A stretch of 64,000 bases of DNA from Citrobacter sp. wls619. Lineage in GTDB: Bacteria; Pseudomonadota; Gammaproteobacteria; Enterobacterales; Enterobacteriaceae. The stretch covers positions 285,138 through 349,137 of the forward strand of contig NZ_SZXJ01000035.1 of NCBI RefSeq assembly GCF_005281345.1. Direction: 5' to 3'. A program made the position numbers and the translations under genes. The notes below the pieces were generated by a model. That model was not told the origin of the DNA and searched no databases. It was given only the letters and a program-made list of their open reading frames with translations. This document shows, piece after piece, positions 16,366 to 26,100 of the stretch (the first letter of the stretch is position 1; every line of letters begins with the position of its first letter).

Positions 16366-17111
16366 GCTGCTCCTTCATTTTTCGCCAGACCTTTAATCAG
16401 GAAGGCCACGCAGGTACCAAAGATTGCCATCGCCATGATGTCCACCTTCAGGTACAGCACCGCAAAGAAACCACCGATAAACCATGGCAGCAGGCTCTTT
16501 TTACCGATCACCATAATGGTGATGGCGAAGCCCAGCGCCGGCAGAATGCCGCCCATAATTTCAAAGGAGTGCGTCAGCCAGTGCGGCATCAGCTTCAGGA
16601 AGCTTTCCACTACGTCCTGACCAAAATAGTTAGCGGCGAAGACTACCGGAAAACGCAGCACCAGCCCGAGCAACGCCGGGTAGAGGAATGCACAGCGCAT
16701 AATGCCCGCCATGTTTGCCGTTTCCGCATGCTTGTCGGCCATATGTACCCACGCGGCGTTTAACGTGCGACGCAGCTGGTCGAGGAACACGCCGATAACA
16801 CCGAACGGAATAGCCAGTGCGATAGCCAGGTTCGGGTCCATGCCAGCCTTCACGGCGATAGGAATTGAAATACAGGCAGCCAGCGCTGGATCAGAGGGCA
16901 CGTTGCCGCCCGGTGTAGACGTCACGCCGAGGTAGACCAGCTGCATACCTGCGCCAATAATCATCGCCGTTTCCATGTTGCCCAACAGCAGGCCAACAAA
17001 TACGGCAATCACCACTGGCTGTAGCAGCATGGCGGAGAAGGTGTAGCCAAGACGTAATCGGGCAAACCAGTAATACAACCCCATCAGGCTTGCAAAGACT
17101 AAAGTATCCAT
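16362..17111 (-). CDS. dgaC: PTS D-glucosaminate transporter subunit IIC
   Basis: 249 residues of mannose-family EIIC with about seven membrane segments. Typical marks are QLVYLGVTSTPGGNVPSDPALA and the early GLLLGNMETAMIIGAGMQ. It forms the substrate pathway with DgaD. It lies 25 bases downstream of dgaB and overlaps dgaD. Confidence 0.95.
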   Translation of the reverse strand: MDTLVFASLMGLYYWFARLRLGYTFSAMLLQPVVIAVFVGLLLGNMETAMIIGAGMQLVYLGVTSTPGGNVPSDPALAACISIPIAVKAGMDPNLAIALAIPFGVIGVFLDQLRRTLNAAWVHMADKHAETANMAGIMRCAFLYPALLGLVLRFPVVFAANYFGQDVVESFLKLMPHWLTHSFEIMGGILPALGFAITIMVIGKKSLLPWFIGGFFAVLYLKVDIMAMAIFGTCVAFLIKGLAKNEGAA

Positions 17112-17136
17112 AATTATTTACCCTGTTATCAGAGGA

Positions 17137-17622
17137 TTAGAATTTTTTCAGGATATCGTCCAGAGACTGCGGCTTATCTTCCGGGATAGTCTGGAAGAAC
17201 ACCTGAATCCCACGATTTTTCAGGTCGCTCAGAATGCCGACGTCTTTTTCATCCAGCGTAATGTTCTGGAATACCGCTTTGCGGTTTGGCCCACCGCCCA
17301 GCCCACCGACCTGAATGGTGGTGACGTCAAAGCCCAACTGGACCGCTTCCTGAACCGCCGCCAGGGAGGGGAACAGCACCAGCACCTTGCCGTCACCCAG
17401 CTGATTCTCTTTCCAGGCTGCAGCAAAACTTTGGTTACCGAAGCAATCCACTTTGATGTTCGGCGGCGCGGCCATCAGGTAGATATTTTTCATAAACGGA
17501 TCGGCATCCAGCTCATCGCTGACCACCGCAATCCGGTTTGCCTGAGATTGCCCAACCCATTTGGTGACCACTTGTCCATGAATCAGACGGCTATCGATAC
17601 GACATAAGACGATGTTTGCCAT
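17137..17622 (-). CDS. dgaB: PTS D-glucosaminate transporter subunit IIB
   Basis: 161 residues of mannose-family EIIB. H15 in R-L-I-H-G-Q-V-V-T-K-W is the expected phospho-acceptor, taking phosphate from DgaA and passing it to the incoming sugar. Cytosolic. It lies 12 bases after dgaA. Confidence 0.96.
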   Translation of the reverse strand: MANIVLCRIDSRLIHGQVVTKWVGQSQANRIAVVSDELDADPFMKNIYLMAAPPNIKVDCFGNQSFAAAWKENQLGDGKVLVLFPSLAAVQEAVQLGFDVTTIQVGGLGGGPNRKAVFQNITLDEKDVGILSDLKNRGIQVFFQTIPEDKPQSLDDILKKF

Positions 17623-17634
17623 GGTGTTTATTCC

Positions 17635-18060
17635 TTATTGTGATTGTTGTAATTGACGTACGTGGGCCACAACGTCCAGGCAGCTGCTACGCCCGGCCTC
17701 GACCAGATCGGCCACGCAGGTGGTCAGTTGGCCATGCTCGCGTTTGTCGAGCGCCTCCAGCAACAACGAGGCATTGAGCCCGGAAATCACTGCCACCGGG
17801 TAATCGGCGCTCAGCCGTGCCGCCACGTTAGACGTGGTGCCGCCAATAAAATCGGTCAGGATCAGTGAGCCTTCCGGCATAGCTTTCACTACGGCTTCGA
17901 CGCGCTGATAAAATTCGCCGAGCGTATCAACGGGCATCAGCGCAATTTCCGTCACGCCTTTGATTTCGCCCATCACCATGCGCAGGCTGTTGCAAAGCTG
18001 TTGCCCCCAGCCGCCATGAGTCAGCAGCAGGATCTGGGGCAAGGATTCAGTGGTAGTCAA
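17635..18060 (-). CDS. dgaA: PTS D-glucosaminate transporter subunit IIA
   Basis: 141 residues of mannose-family EIIA. H15 in L-L-T-H-G-G-W-G is the phosphorylation site fed by HPr. It is the first gene of the operon. The start is TTG, but an AGGAGG sequence 5 bases upstream makes it convincing, and the frame begins just downstream of a sigma-54 promoter. Confidence 0.93.
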   Translation of the reverse strand: MTTTESLPQILLLTHGGWGQQLCNSLRMVMGEIKGVTEIALMPVDTLGEFYQRVEAVVKAMPEGSLILTDFIGGTTSNVAARLSADYPVAVISGLNASLLLEALDKREHGQLTTCVADLVEAGRSSCLDVVAHVRQLQQSQ

Positions 18061-18100
18061 AATGGCCTCCTGGCTCGATTACATAGACATAGGTAAACAG

Positions 18101-18116
18101 AGCAAAGGTTGTGCCA
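18101..18116 (-). promoter_or_regulatory. Sigma-54 (RpoN) promoter of the dga operon
   Basis: On the minus strand the site reads TGGCACAACCTTTGCT, matching the RpoN consensus TGGCAC-N5-TTGCW with correct spacing between the GG and GC pairs. It lies about 40 bases before dgaA and agrees with the adjacent LevR-type activator, which requires sigma-54. Confidence 0.88.
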
Positions 18117-18151
18117 GAATTTGTGTCACGTGGGGGAGTCGTGGGTGCCGA

Positions 18152-18168
18152 CGGGGCGCAAAGCCCCG
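18152..18168. repeat. GC-rich hairpin after dgaR
   Basis: Six-base arms CGGGGC / GCCCCG with a GCAAA loop, between the dgaR stop and the sigma-54 promoter. No T run follows on either strand, so it may be a weak or Rho-assisted end for dgaR or part of the activator binding region. Confidence 0.45.
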
Positions 18169-18180
18169 CAAGTCTTGGGA

Positions 18181-20979
18181 TTAGCTATACAGCAGTTCGT
18201 AAATATAAAAATATTCCGCGTCCGATAAGCGAATGGCATAGGCCTCTTCGATCGGCAGGAAAGCAGATTTAATGACACTAAACGCACGAACATCCAGATC
18301 TGGCTTGTTCTCCAGCGCCATCTGTAATGGTTTGCGGTTAATCACGATACGCTCGACCATACAACAGCAGTGGATCAGGAAGCGCAGTGTCACCTGACGG
18401 CTCGGTTTGAGCGAAAGCGTGGTGGTCAGGTGATTCAGCACGCCTTCCATCTCTTTCAGAATCCGCTGCGGGTTGAGCACCGAAATATGGTTAATGATGC
18501 TCTCCATGGTCAACGCGCTAATAAAGCGCATCGCGCTGCGCTCCATCTGCAGACGGCGTTCGCTGCTGGAGAGATCCGGCGTCAGCAGGCTGAGCACCAG
18601 TTCAGGGCCTTGCTCAGAGAACAGCTCCTCGAGCGAAATAAACGGAATATCCGGCAGTCCCGGCTGGAATGTCCCCACGATGCCCGCCAGACGTTCACTG
18701 GCGTTAATCGCCTGTTGCACGCGCTCCAGGCTGCGAACTTCGTTGTAATCGAGGATCACCATCCGCGTATCCTGCGACATCAGCTCGCCGAAGCTCTCTT
18801 CCAGCACCTTTTTGATTTTTTCTGCCGTTCCCATCCCGGTGATGCAGGAGATAACCAGCACTTTACCGTTATTTTCCTGCTGCGGCGTACAGAGCTGACA
18901 GGGAATATTTTTGCTCTGCATCAACGCCGCCAGCTGCGGCAAGTCACTGGTTTCGTAGCTCAAATCCAGCCCTATCTCCAGCAGACTGGTGAGCGTGATA
19001 TTGGGCATCAGCAGAACGTCTATCTGGAATAATTTGCTGATCGTACTGCCAAAATGGACCAGTGAGCCAATATCCACCATCAGGATCAATCGGCGATATT
19101 GCCGGGTCTGGATCATCTGCGTCAGGGCTTCCAGCGTGTCATGCACCGACTGCTCGAAAGGCATATCAATAGCGCTGAACACCTCGCGCTCCAGCACGCG
19201 ATTCACGTACTGCGCCTGGCTTGTGGCGGTCGTCGCGCCGTGGGCAATCAAAATCACCCCGCAGTCCGGACTGGCGTCAATCCGTTGGCGGTAATGACGG
19301 CACTCTTTGAGGAACAGGCACAGCCAGACCACTTCCGTCGCCGGACACTGAATATGCAGCAGTTCATTGATTTTTCGGCATAACAGCGTGGCGTTTTCAT
19401 ATTCATCTTTGCAGCGATCGAGGATCAGGCTGGAAGAATAAAGTTGCGGAATAAGGCCGCGCTGCACGTAGCCAATCAGCGCCAGGAAGTGTTTGCGCAG
19501 CGGGTTAACCAGATTTTCCGGCAGCGTAAAACCAAGCACCTGCTCAACGCAGCCAATCAGCAGCGTGACCCGCTCTTCAATCTGATCGCCATAGCGCGGG
19601 GGATGCGCCACGCTGTCGCGGCTGTAGAGACCATATTCAAAAATCGAGCTGAGTTTGTTTTTGAGGATTGCCAGCGTTTCGGCTGGCGGTACGTTGCTGT
19701 TACGCAGGTTGATATATTCCCGGGTCAGGAAGCTGTAAAAGAGATCGCTCTCCTCAATTTCGGCTCCGGTGGCCAGCGAATTTTTCAGTGCGGGCAGCGT
19801 GCGGGCATCGATGCTCAGGTGCTCTTTGCCTTCGAACAGCGCCCCAACCAGCAGACGTTGTTCCGGCGTGGCGTTAAACGGGATTTCTGCCAGACGTTTA
19901 TCCAGTTGTAGCGTATCGCTGTGCTCCGTCATTCCCGAGGCCCAGGCCTGGGCGCAGAGAAACTGAATGTCGCTCTTGAGCTGACCAATATTACCTTCCA
20001 GCGGCTTGTTCAGCAGCCAGAGCAGCAGGGTACGGTCGATGCTTATCGTGCGCTCGATTTTACGACTCTCACGCTGTAAGAAGCCGACAATCAATTCAAC
20101 CTGCTCTTCTACCGAACGCTGGCGGATGCCGGGGAGATCGATACATACCTGAATACGCCGCTGGAAGGTGCGCAGCAATGCCGAACTGACAGGTTCGGTG
20201 GTCGCACAAATCAGACGAACCGAAATAGAACGCGCCATGGCGCTTGAACCCAACGGTCGATACTCGCCTTTGTCGAGAATAGAGAACAGCTTTTCCTGGC
20301 CTTCATACGGCAGACGATGCACTTCATCAAGCAGCAGATAACCGCCGTCGGCCTGCTCGACCAGACCGGGTTTATTCTCGTTTGCGCCGGTAAACGCCCC
20401 CTGTCGATGACCAAACAGATGTGAAGAGAGCAGCTCCGGGTTATGGGCGTATTCCGCGCAGTTGAAATAAACCAGCGGCGGGGGCGTACCCGTGGCGCGT
20501 TCACAGGCGAAACGGTGCATCAGCTCGGCAAAAAAAGTTTTGCCGACACCAGAAGGACCGGTCAAAAGAACGTGGAGTCCGTGGGGATAAAGCACCGCCG
20601 CGCGGCCTTTTTCCACCGCATCGCGCAAACTGCGATCGTAACCAATCAGGCCCAAAAAGGGATCGTCTGCAGCCTGATTTTCCTGGGCAGGCAACAGATC
20701 GGCAACGGTTTGTACTTCACGCTCGGACTCATCCAGTTTGCGCCCCAGCAGCGTTTCAATCGCCTGACGATGCAGAAAGAACACCGGGCGCCCGCGGCTT
20801 TTAATCGCCAGGCCGTCGTTCCAGAGCTGATTGAGATCTTTACTGACCGAGTTGCGCGCCAGCCCGAGGTTAAAGCCGATGGCCTCCGCCGTAAACGCTG
20901 TTTCCTGCGCCAGATGGGCAAGATTCAGTCCTCGCGTCAGCCGTTCCAGCTCTCCCAGTATTATCTCAATCCGTCTCAT
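18181..20979 (-). CDS. dgaR: LevR-type sigma-54-dependent activator DgaR
   Basis: 932 residues. Order of domains: N-terminal helix-turn-helix (about 1-75), AAA+ ATPase with Walker A GPSGVGKT (141-148), the sigma-54 contact motif GAFTGA (194-199) and Walker B YLLLDEVH (about 214-221), then PTS-regulation domains (PRD), a mannose-EIIA-like domain (ILIAHGATTATSQAQ) and a C-terminal PRD. PTS phosphorylation of the PRD/EIIA histidines tunes such activators to sugar uptake and carbon supply. It lies directly upstream of the dga operon, whose promoter is of sigma-54 type. The ATG at 20979 gives full family length. Confidence 0.94.
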   Translation of the reverse strand: MRRIEIILGELERLTRGLNLAHLAQETAFTAEAIGFNLGLARNSVSKDLNQLWNDGLAIKSRGRPVFFLHRQAIETLLGRKLDESEREVQTVADLLPAQENQAADDPFLGLIGYDRSLRDAVEKGRAAVLYPHGLHVLLTGPSGVGKTFFAELMHRFACERATGTPPPLVYFNCAEYAHNPELLSSHLFGHRQGAFTGANENKPGLVEQADGGYLLLDEVHRLPYEGQEKLFSILDKGEYRPLGSSAMARSISVRLICATTEPVSSALLRTFQRRIQVCIDLPGIRQRSVEEQVELIVGFLQRESRKIERTISIDRTLLLWLLNKPLEGNIGQLKSDIQFLCAQAWASGMTEHSDTLQLDKRLAEIPFNATPEQRLLVGALFEGKEHLSIDARTLPALKNSLATGAEIEESDLFYSFLTREYINLRNSNVPPAETLAILKNKLSSIFEYGLYSRDSVAHPPRYGDQIEERVTLLIGCVEQVLGFTLPENLVNPLRKHFLALIGYVQRGLIPQLYSSSLILDRCKDEYENATLLCRKINELLHIQCPATEVVWLCLFLKECRHYRQRIDASPDCGVILIAHGATTATSQAQYVNRVLEREVFSAIDMPFEQSVHDTLEALTQMIQTRQYRRLILMVDIGSLVHFGSTISKLFQIDVLLMPNITLTSLLEIGLDLSYETSDLPQLAALMQSKNIPCQLCTPQQENNGKVLVISCITGMGTAEKIKKVLEESFGELMSQDTRMVILDYNEVRSLERVQQAINASERLAGIVGTFQPGLPDIPFISLEELFSEQGPELVLSLLTPDLSSSERRLQMERSAMRFISALTMESIINHISVLNPQRILKEMEGVLNHLTTTLSLKPSRQVTLRFLIHCCCMVERIVINRKPLQMALENKPDLDVRAFSVIKSAFLPIEEAYAIRLSDAEYFYIYELLYS

Positions 20980-21069
20980 CTCTTTACCGCTTAAGAAATA
21001 AATGATTGTTCAGAACATACACTATTCTGCTGCGCAAGAAAGTGAGGCGGCGTCCAGACCTTCCGGTCA

Positions 21070-21486
21070 TCAAAACGTTTTTGACAAATAATGGCGCGCG
21101 GAACCGGTTTCCGGGAAGTTATCGAGGGTCATTTGCAGCTGATAGCCGTTTTTCTGATAAAACGGCAGCGCCTGGAAGCTCATGGTATCCACCAGCGCAT
21201 GCAGGCATCCTCTCTCACGCGCCGTCTGTTCTGCAGCCTGCATCAATTTTGTGCCGTAACCGCCTTTACGCAGCGAGTCATGCATCCACAGGAAATCAAT
21301 GCACAACCATTCACCTTTGATTTTGCCGATCAGCCCACCCACAATTTCATTGCGCTCATCGCGCCAGTACACTGCCAGGTCGCCAAAATTGGTCGTTTTC
21401 AGAAACTGGCGATTGTAAGCGCGTAGTCCGGCAAGCAGGGCATTTTGATCGTCTTCGGTAATCGTATCGGTAATCTGTATTTGCAT
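21070..21486 (-). CDS. GNAT-family N-acetyltransferase
   Basis: 138 residues. The acetyl-CoA binding motif A is visible as [18 protein letters not shown], followed by [19 protein letters not shown] (motif B region). The substrate is unknown. Single gene between dgaR and yicS; an AGGAGG site precedes the ATG. Confidence 0.88.
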   Translation of the reverse strand: MQIQITDTITEDDQNALLAGLRAYNRQFLKTTNFGDLAVYWRDERNEIVGGLIGKIKGEWLCIDFLWMHDSLRKGGYGTKLMQAAEQTARERGCLHALVDTMSFQALPFYQKNGYQLQMTLDNFPETGSARHYLSKTF

Positions 21487-21615
21487 CCTATCCTCCTGAA
21501 ATACTACAACTTCTGGCTGATTTATTTTTAAACGTTAACACAGGCTGATGAGTGAGCCGTATGCCGTCTACACTTACTCTTGAGATGATGCGCATCAACA
21601 ACAAGGATTATTATC

Positions 21616-21909
21616 ATGAAACGAGTCATTTTTCCGATTATTGCCGTCCTTTTCACGCTACCAGGCCTGGCGCAGGCTGACTCAGCTTACGGCGGGTTAC
21701 AGTCGGTTCACGAAAAGAACACCGTACTCAAGGATTTGCGCAAACTTTGCACCCCACAGGGGTCACCATCGGATGAAGTGTGGGAAAAAACAATTATGTC
21801 TGATACGCGCAATCAGCAGCACATCCGTGAAGCTATTGTGGCGATAGAAAGAAACAATCAGAACAACTACTGGGAAGCGCTTGGCAAAGTTGAGTGCCCG
21901 GATTTATAG
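21616..21909 (+). CDS. yicS: Small periplasmic protein YicS
   Basis: 97 residues, the same length as E. coli YicS. A signal peptide ends at about A21 (GLAQA), leaving a 76-residue periplasmic protein with two cysteines. Function unknown. In E. coli it neighbours nlpA; here the dga locus separates them. Confidence 0.85.
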   Translation: MKRVIFPIIAVLFTLPGLAQADSAYGGLQSVHEKNTVLKDLRKLCTPQGSPSDEVWEKTIMSDTRNQQHIREAIVAIERNNQNNYWEALGKVECPDL

Positions 21910-22003
21910 CCATTATGTTGGAAAATGAGCACTGTAACCGGTTTCTGTATCGCAAAAACACGTATTGTTGCCACAACGAATAAAGAGTAAGGGAGCAACA
22001 ATA

Positions 22004-23386
22004 ATGCGATACCGTTTTCCTGCGAACTTCTGGTGGGGCAGTGCCTGCTCCGCGCTGCAAACGGAAGGTGATAGCCTCAACGGCGGCAAAAGCCAGACCA
22101 CATGGGATGTGTGGTTCGACCGCCAACCGGGTCGGTTCCATCAGGGAATTGGTCCGGCGAACACATCCACGTTTTATCAGCATTGGAAACAGGACATCGC
22201 CCTACTCAACCAGCTGAAACATAACAGCTTTCGTACATCGCTGAGCTGGTCACGCCTGATCCCAAACGGCACGGGTGAGGTGAATCCAGAGGCCGTTGAT
22301 TTTTATAACAACGTCATCGACGAGCTGCTGGCACAAGGTATTACACCCTTTATCACCCTGTTCCATTTTGACATGCCGATGGTGATGCAGGAGAAAGGCG
22401 GCTGGGAAAACCGTGAAGTGGTCGAGGCATTTGGCCACTATGCACAGACCTGCTTTAACTTGTTCGGCAATCGGGTGAAGCACTGGTTCACCTTTAACGA
22501 ACCGATTGTCCCGGTAGAAGGCGGTTATCTGTATGATTTCCACTACCCTAACGTGGTGGATTTCAAACGCGCCGCGACGGTGGCGTACCACACCATTCTG
22601 GCACATTCGATGGCGGTTCGGGCGTATCGTGACGCAAACCATGACGGTGAAATCGGCGTGGTGCTGAATTTAACGCCTTCCTACCCGCGCTCGCAAAACC
22701 CGGCCGATGTGAAAGCCGCACACTATGCAGACCTGCTCTTTAACCGTAGTTTCCTCGACCCGGTGCTGAAGGGTGAATACCCGGCAGATCTGGTGGCATT
22801 GCTGAAAGAATACGATCAGCTTCCGACCTGCCAGCCCGACGACGCGCAGTTGATCGCCGACGGCAAAATCGACCTGCTGGGGATTAACTATTACCAACCG
22901 CGTCGCGTGAAATGTCGTGATAGCGCAGTCAATCCGAACGCACCGTTTATGCCGGAATGGTTATTTGATTACTACGAAATGCCGGGACGTAAAATGAACC
23001 CTTACCGTGGCTGGGAAATCTATGAGCCGGGTATTTACGATATTATTACCAACCTGCGTGAGAATTACGGCAATCCGCGCTGTTTTATTTCTGAAAACGG
23101 TATGGGTGTCGAAAATGAGCAGCGTTTCATCGAGCAGGACCAGATAAACGACAGCTATCGTATTGAATTTGTATCTGAACATCTGAAATGGCTACACAAA
23201 GGCATTAGCGAAGGCTGCAATTGTCTTGGCTACCATATGTGGACCTTTATTGATAACTGGTCATGGCTGAACGGATACAAAAACCGCTACGGTTTTGTCC
23301 AGCTCGATCTGGAAACGCAAAAACGCACGGTGAAAAAGAGTGGCGAATGGTTTGCTCATACCGCCGAAAACAATGGTTTTGATTAA
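22004..23386 (+). CDS. GH1-family 6-phospho-beta-glycosidase
   Basis: 460 residues. The family 1 acid/base motif is T-F-N-E-P at about residue 160 and the nucleophile motif is I-S-E-N-G-M-G near 355-361. The N-terminal FPANFWWGSACSALQTEG is the GH1 start, and the C-terminal TFIDNWSWLNGYKNRYGF loop completes the site. The K-N-R-Y-G-F-V segment is typical of phospho-glycosidases. It would hydrolyse phosphorylated beta-glucosides brought in by a PTS encoded elsewhere; no PTS gene is adjacent. The ATG at 22004 has a GGGAG ribosome site. Confidence 0.9.
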   Translation: MRYRFPANFWWGSACSALQTEGDSLNGGKSQTTWDVWFDRQPGRFHQGIGPANTSTFYQHWKQDIALLNQLKHNSFRTSLSWSRLIPNGTGEVNPEAVDFYNNVIDELLAQGITPFITLFHFDMPMVMQEKGGWENREVVEAFGHYAQTCFNLFGNRVKHWFTFNEPIVPVEGGYLYDFHYPNVVDFKRAATVAYHTILAHSMAVRAYRDANHDGEIGVVLNLTPSYPRSQNPADVKAAHYADLLFNRSFLDPVLKGEYPADLVALLKEYDQLPTCQPDDAQLIADGKIDLLGINYYQPRRVKCRDSAVNPNAPFMPEWLFDYYEMPGRKMNPYRGWEIYEPGIYDIITNLRENYGNPRCFISENGMGVENEQRFIEQDQINDSYRIEFVSEHLKWLHKGISEGCNCLGYHMWTFIDNWSWLNGYKNRYGFVQLDLETQKRTVKKSGEWFAHTAENNGFD

Positions 23387-23397
23387 AACCAACCTGG

Positions 23398-23419
23398 ATG
23401 CCGGATAGCGATCCGGCAT
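23398..23419. terminator. REP-like bidirectional hairpin
   Basis: Perfect nine-base arms ATGCCGGAT / ATCCGGCAT with an AGCG loop between the convergent GH1 gene and nepI. The GCCGGAT core is that of REP elements. Confidence 0.65.
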
Positions 23420-23432
23420 ACCGAGCTTTAGT

Positions 23433-24626
23433 TTATTGCATACCTTTTATGCGAACTTTCGCCGCCACCAGAAGCGCCGTTAGCAGCATCAGGCTGCCGG
23501 AGAGCATCAGGGGCGACAGCAAACCAAGGTTATCGAGCGCATAGCCTCCCACCGCTGCCCCGCAGGTATTGGCAAGCTGGATCACGGCGACCTGAACGGA
23601 CCCGGCTTTCTCTGCCTGATCGGCCAAAGAACGGGTGATCCACGTCGACCAACCGACCGGTACCAACGCAAACGCCAGCCCCCAGATAATCGCAATTGCG
23701 GCCGCCACCACTTTGTCACTGCCCCATAGAATCAGCACCAGCGCGCTGAGCGCCAGCACCAGCGGCGCACCGGCTAAGGCCAGTTTTACCGAGCGCTTCA
23801 GAATTACCGAGGAGAGCGACGTCCCGACAAAGCTGGCAATGCCAAAACTCAGCAGCACCAGCGTCAGGCCATCAACGCCAAAGCCCGCCAGATTCATGTA
23901 GATCGGGCGAATATAGGTAAAGAAGGCGAACTGCCCGGCAAAGGACATGAAGATGGCAATCATCCCGGCCATCACCCCTGGACGCTGCAACAGGCTGAAC
24001 ATGTTTTGTTTCTGATGCGAAGGTTCGCCAGGCAGCGAAGGCAACGCTCTCACCACCCAAATAGTGCACAGCACGCCCATCACCGCCGCGGCATTAAAGA
24101 CGTTGCGCCAGCCAATGATGCCACCTAAGAAACTCCCCAGCGGGGCGGCAATGACCAGTGCGATAGAGACTGCGCCAAAAATCACCGACAGCGCTTTCGG
24201 CACCGTACGTGCAGGGACCAGACGCATGGTCAGCGACGCCGACATCGCCCAAAAGCCGCCAAGAGCCAGACCGAGGCAGGCGCGGCCAACGAGCAGCAGC
24301 GAAAAAGAATTGGCAAAGGAAACCAGCAGACAGGAAAGCGTCAGCAGCACCGAAAAGAGGATCACCACATAACGACGATCGGTCGCCTGAATAATTTGCG
24401 TCACAAACAGGCTGGCAAACATAGCGACAAATGCCGTCACGGTCACCGATTGCCCCGCCACACCTTCAGAAGTCCCCAGATCCTGCGCCATCGGCGTCAG
24501 CAGGCTAACAGGGAGAAATTCAACGGTTATCAGGCAGGCAACGCAGAACGCCACGGCGAATACCGCCGACCAGTTCGGTCGGGCATTTGCCTCAGCGCGG
24601 GATTTTTGTTCAACAGCGTCACTCAT
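23433..24626 (-). CDS. nepI: Purine ribonucleoside efflux pump NepI
   Basis: 397 residues, an MFS transporter with twelve membrane segments, near-identical in pattern to E. coli NepI (YicM): [49 protein letters not shown]. It exports purine nucleosides such as inosine by proton antiport in E. coli. Position next to yicS and yicN is conserved. Confidence 0.94.
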   Translation of the reverse strand: MSDAVEQKSRAEANARPNWSAVFAVAFCVACLITVEFLPVSLLTPMAQDLGTSEGVAGQSVTVTAFVAMFASLFVTQIIQATDRRYVVILFSVLLTLSCLLVSFANSFSLLLVGRACLGLALGGFWAMSASLTMRLVPARTVPKALSVIFGAVSIALVIAAPLGSFLGGIIGWRNVFNAAAVMGVLCTIWVVRALPSLPGEPSHQKQNMFSLLQRPGVMAGMIAIFMSFAGQFAFFTYIRPIYMNLAGFGVDGLTLVLLSFGIASFVGTSLSSVILKRSVKLALAGAPLVLALSALVLILWGSDKVVAAAIAIIWGLAFALVPVGWSTWITRSLADQAEKAGSVQVAVIQLANTCGAAVGGYALDNLGLLSPLMLSGSLMLLTALLVAAKVRIKGMQ

Positions 24627-24744
24627 TTTGTTACCTGCGTGGGGTTATTGTAGAAAAGTTACGCAGTGTAACATTAAATTTGTGACGCATTTAACGTTTC
24701 AGCAACTGTTTTTCATTTACTGCAAACGCCAGGCTATCGGATTC

Positions 24745-25044
24745 CTAAAGATGGAACGCGACTCTTTTACCTGTTGGCAGCTTAACATCAATGCTCAACT
24801 CACCACCCAGCGCAGCGACATAACGCTTTAGAGTTGACAGGCGTGGATCGTTATCAGCCTGTTCCATTTTTGCAATTGTTGGCTGCTTGACGCCCATTGC
24901 TGAGGCAAGTTCAGCCTGAGAGAGATTCAGTTCTTCCCTTAACATATTTAACGCAACTGCCTGACGTAGCACTTCTACTTTTTCAGCAATGCGCTCCTGG
25001 CTTTCGGGGCTTTGTTTAGCCATCAATTCTTTAAGGGTAGCCAT
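24745..25044 (-). CDS. higA: HigA-type antitoxin (XRE family)
   Basis: 99 residues with a Cro/CI helix-turn-helix (LNLSQAELASAMGVKQPTIAKMEQ, about residues 39-62). It binds DNA and neutralises the toxin encoded just upstream. Antitoxin-second order and a 9-base gap are typical of HigBA modules. It probably represses the operon through the palindrome at 25408-25448. The family name is assigned from order and fold; the exact subfamily is uncertain. Confidence 0.85.
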   Translation of the reverse strand: MATLKELMAKQSPESQERIAEKVEVLRQAVALNMLREELNLSQAELASAMGVKQPTIAKMEQADNDPRLSTLKRYVAALGGELSIDVKLPTGKRVAFHL

Positions 25045-25053
25045 AATTTTTCC

Positions 25054-25395
25054 TTACTTATTAAGGTGCTTTCGGTACTCAATATCTGCAAACTTGATCA
25101 TATCTTTATAGAATTTCTTCTCGTTTATCCCTGTTTTATCCCCGGCACATAACACGATGCCATGACGGGAAGGATCAAACGCAAAGAACGCCCGAATGGG
25201 ATTGCCCTGATGTTGTACCCGTAACTCTTTCATATTTGAAAAAGCAGAATCATTCACCGTATCTGCAAACGGCCTGCCTAACTGGGGTCCATATTCGGAC
25301 AAAATCATCATCGCTGCGAGCATATCCTCCTTGAGCGCTTCGGTTTGTACATCAAACCACTTGTCGAAAGCATCCGTTGTTTCCACATCCCACAT
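25054..25395 (-). CDS. higB: HigB-type toxin (RelE superfamily)
   Basis: 113 residues with the phage-derived Gp49/HigB pattern: an N-terminal F-D-K-W-F-D helix, a central LGRPFADTVNDSAFSNMKELRVQ and a strand pair PIRAFFAFDPSRHGIVLCAGDK, then KFYKDMIKFAD. RelE-like toxins of this type cleave mRNA at the ribosome. First gene of a two-gene unit with the antitoxin following. Confidence 0.88.
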   Translation of the reverse strand: MWDVETTDAFDKWFDVQTEALKEDMLAAMMILSEYGPQLGRPFADTVNDSAFSNMKELRVQHQGNPIRAFFAFDPSRHGIVLCAGDKTGINEKKFYKDMIKFADIEYRKHLNK

Positions 25396-25407
25396 CAGCG
25401 ATCCCTC

Positions 25408-25448
25408 ATAGCTAATAAGCCATAGGTAAATTATAGCCTATTAGCTAT
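25408..25448 (-). promoter_or_regulatory. Operator/promoter of the higBA operon
   Basis: A 41-base near-perfect palindrome: 17-base arms (25408-25424 and 25432-25448) differ at two positions. On the minus strand a TATAAT -10 element lies at its centre (25430-25435), with a weak -35 near 25453-25458. HigA binding here would block RNA polymerase. It is 12 bases before the toxin start. Confidence 0.8.
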
Positions 25449-25473
25449 TAAATCAATGCTTATCACGCACTCA

Positions 25474-26001
25474 TTATTCGCTAATCGACGCAGCCCTTGC
25501 CAGCCCGGTTATCCACTCCTGGTGACCGTTAATCATCGGATTGGGTAGCGTACGTGCCAGCTCCTGTGCCGGAACACCACGCTGCGACTCCTGGGTCAGA
25601 ATACGTACGCGCCCGCCGGGTAAATCCTCAAAGAGCCAGGCGTGGATCACATCCAGGCGTGTAGTGGCATCCCCTTCCGCCCAGCCGTGCCAGGCAATAC
25701 GTGCAGCCTGACCATCGACCGGTGGCGCATATTCGATGATTTGCGCTTCAATCGGGAAGCCAAAGGTTGTGAAACGGAAACGAGCGTTCATGCTCAGTAA
25801 CGGTCCGGAGCCATCGTGAAACCGGATATCCGCCACGTTGCTGTAATACGTCGGCCAGCGCGTTGTGTCGTTGAGCTGCGCCCAAACGGCGCGGGTGCTC
25901 AGTCCGGCAACAATGATTTCATTGGAGGCAAAGTTATCAGTCGTCCCTGGCAAATACGCTTGCGGCCAGATAATCGCACTTTGTTGAGTCGCTTGTTTCA
26001 T
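25474..26001 (-). CDS. SRPBCC-family protein
   Basis: 175 residues with the START/Bet v1-like pattern: S-N-E-I-I-V-A-G-L-S-T-R-A-V-W near the start, RWPTYYSNVADIRF, then RFTTFGFPIEAQIIEY and a long C-terminal helix region. Such folds bind hydrophobic ligands in a central cavity. Ligand unknown. It stands alone between higBA and yicN and is not part of the E. coli order. Confidence 0.75.
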   Translation of the reverse strand: MKQATQQSAIIWPQAYLPGTTDNFASNEIIVAGLSTRAVWAQLNDTTRWPTYYSNVADIRFHDGSGPLLSMNARFRFTTFGFPIEAQIIEYAPPVDGQAARIAWHGWAEGDATTRLDVIHAWLFEDLPGGRVRILTQESQRGVPAQELARTLPNPMINGHQEWITGLARAASISE

Positions 26002-26100
26002 GGTGAACCTCGTCGTGTAAGTTAACGAGGTTCATCATGCGCGGGAGAGAGATATAAATATAATGACGATTAAAAATATCCGTCATCACATATTTTGATA

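Noticed and set aside
18152..18168. Intrinsic terminator of dgaR
   Set aside because: A good stem but no T run on either strand, so recorded only as a hairpin.
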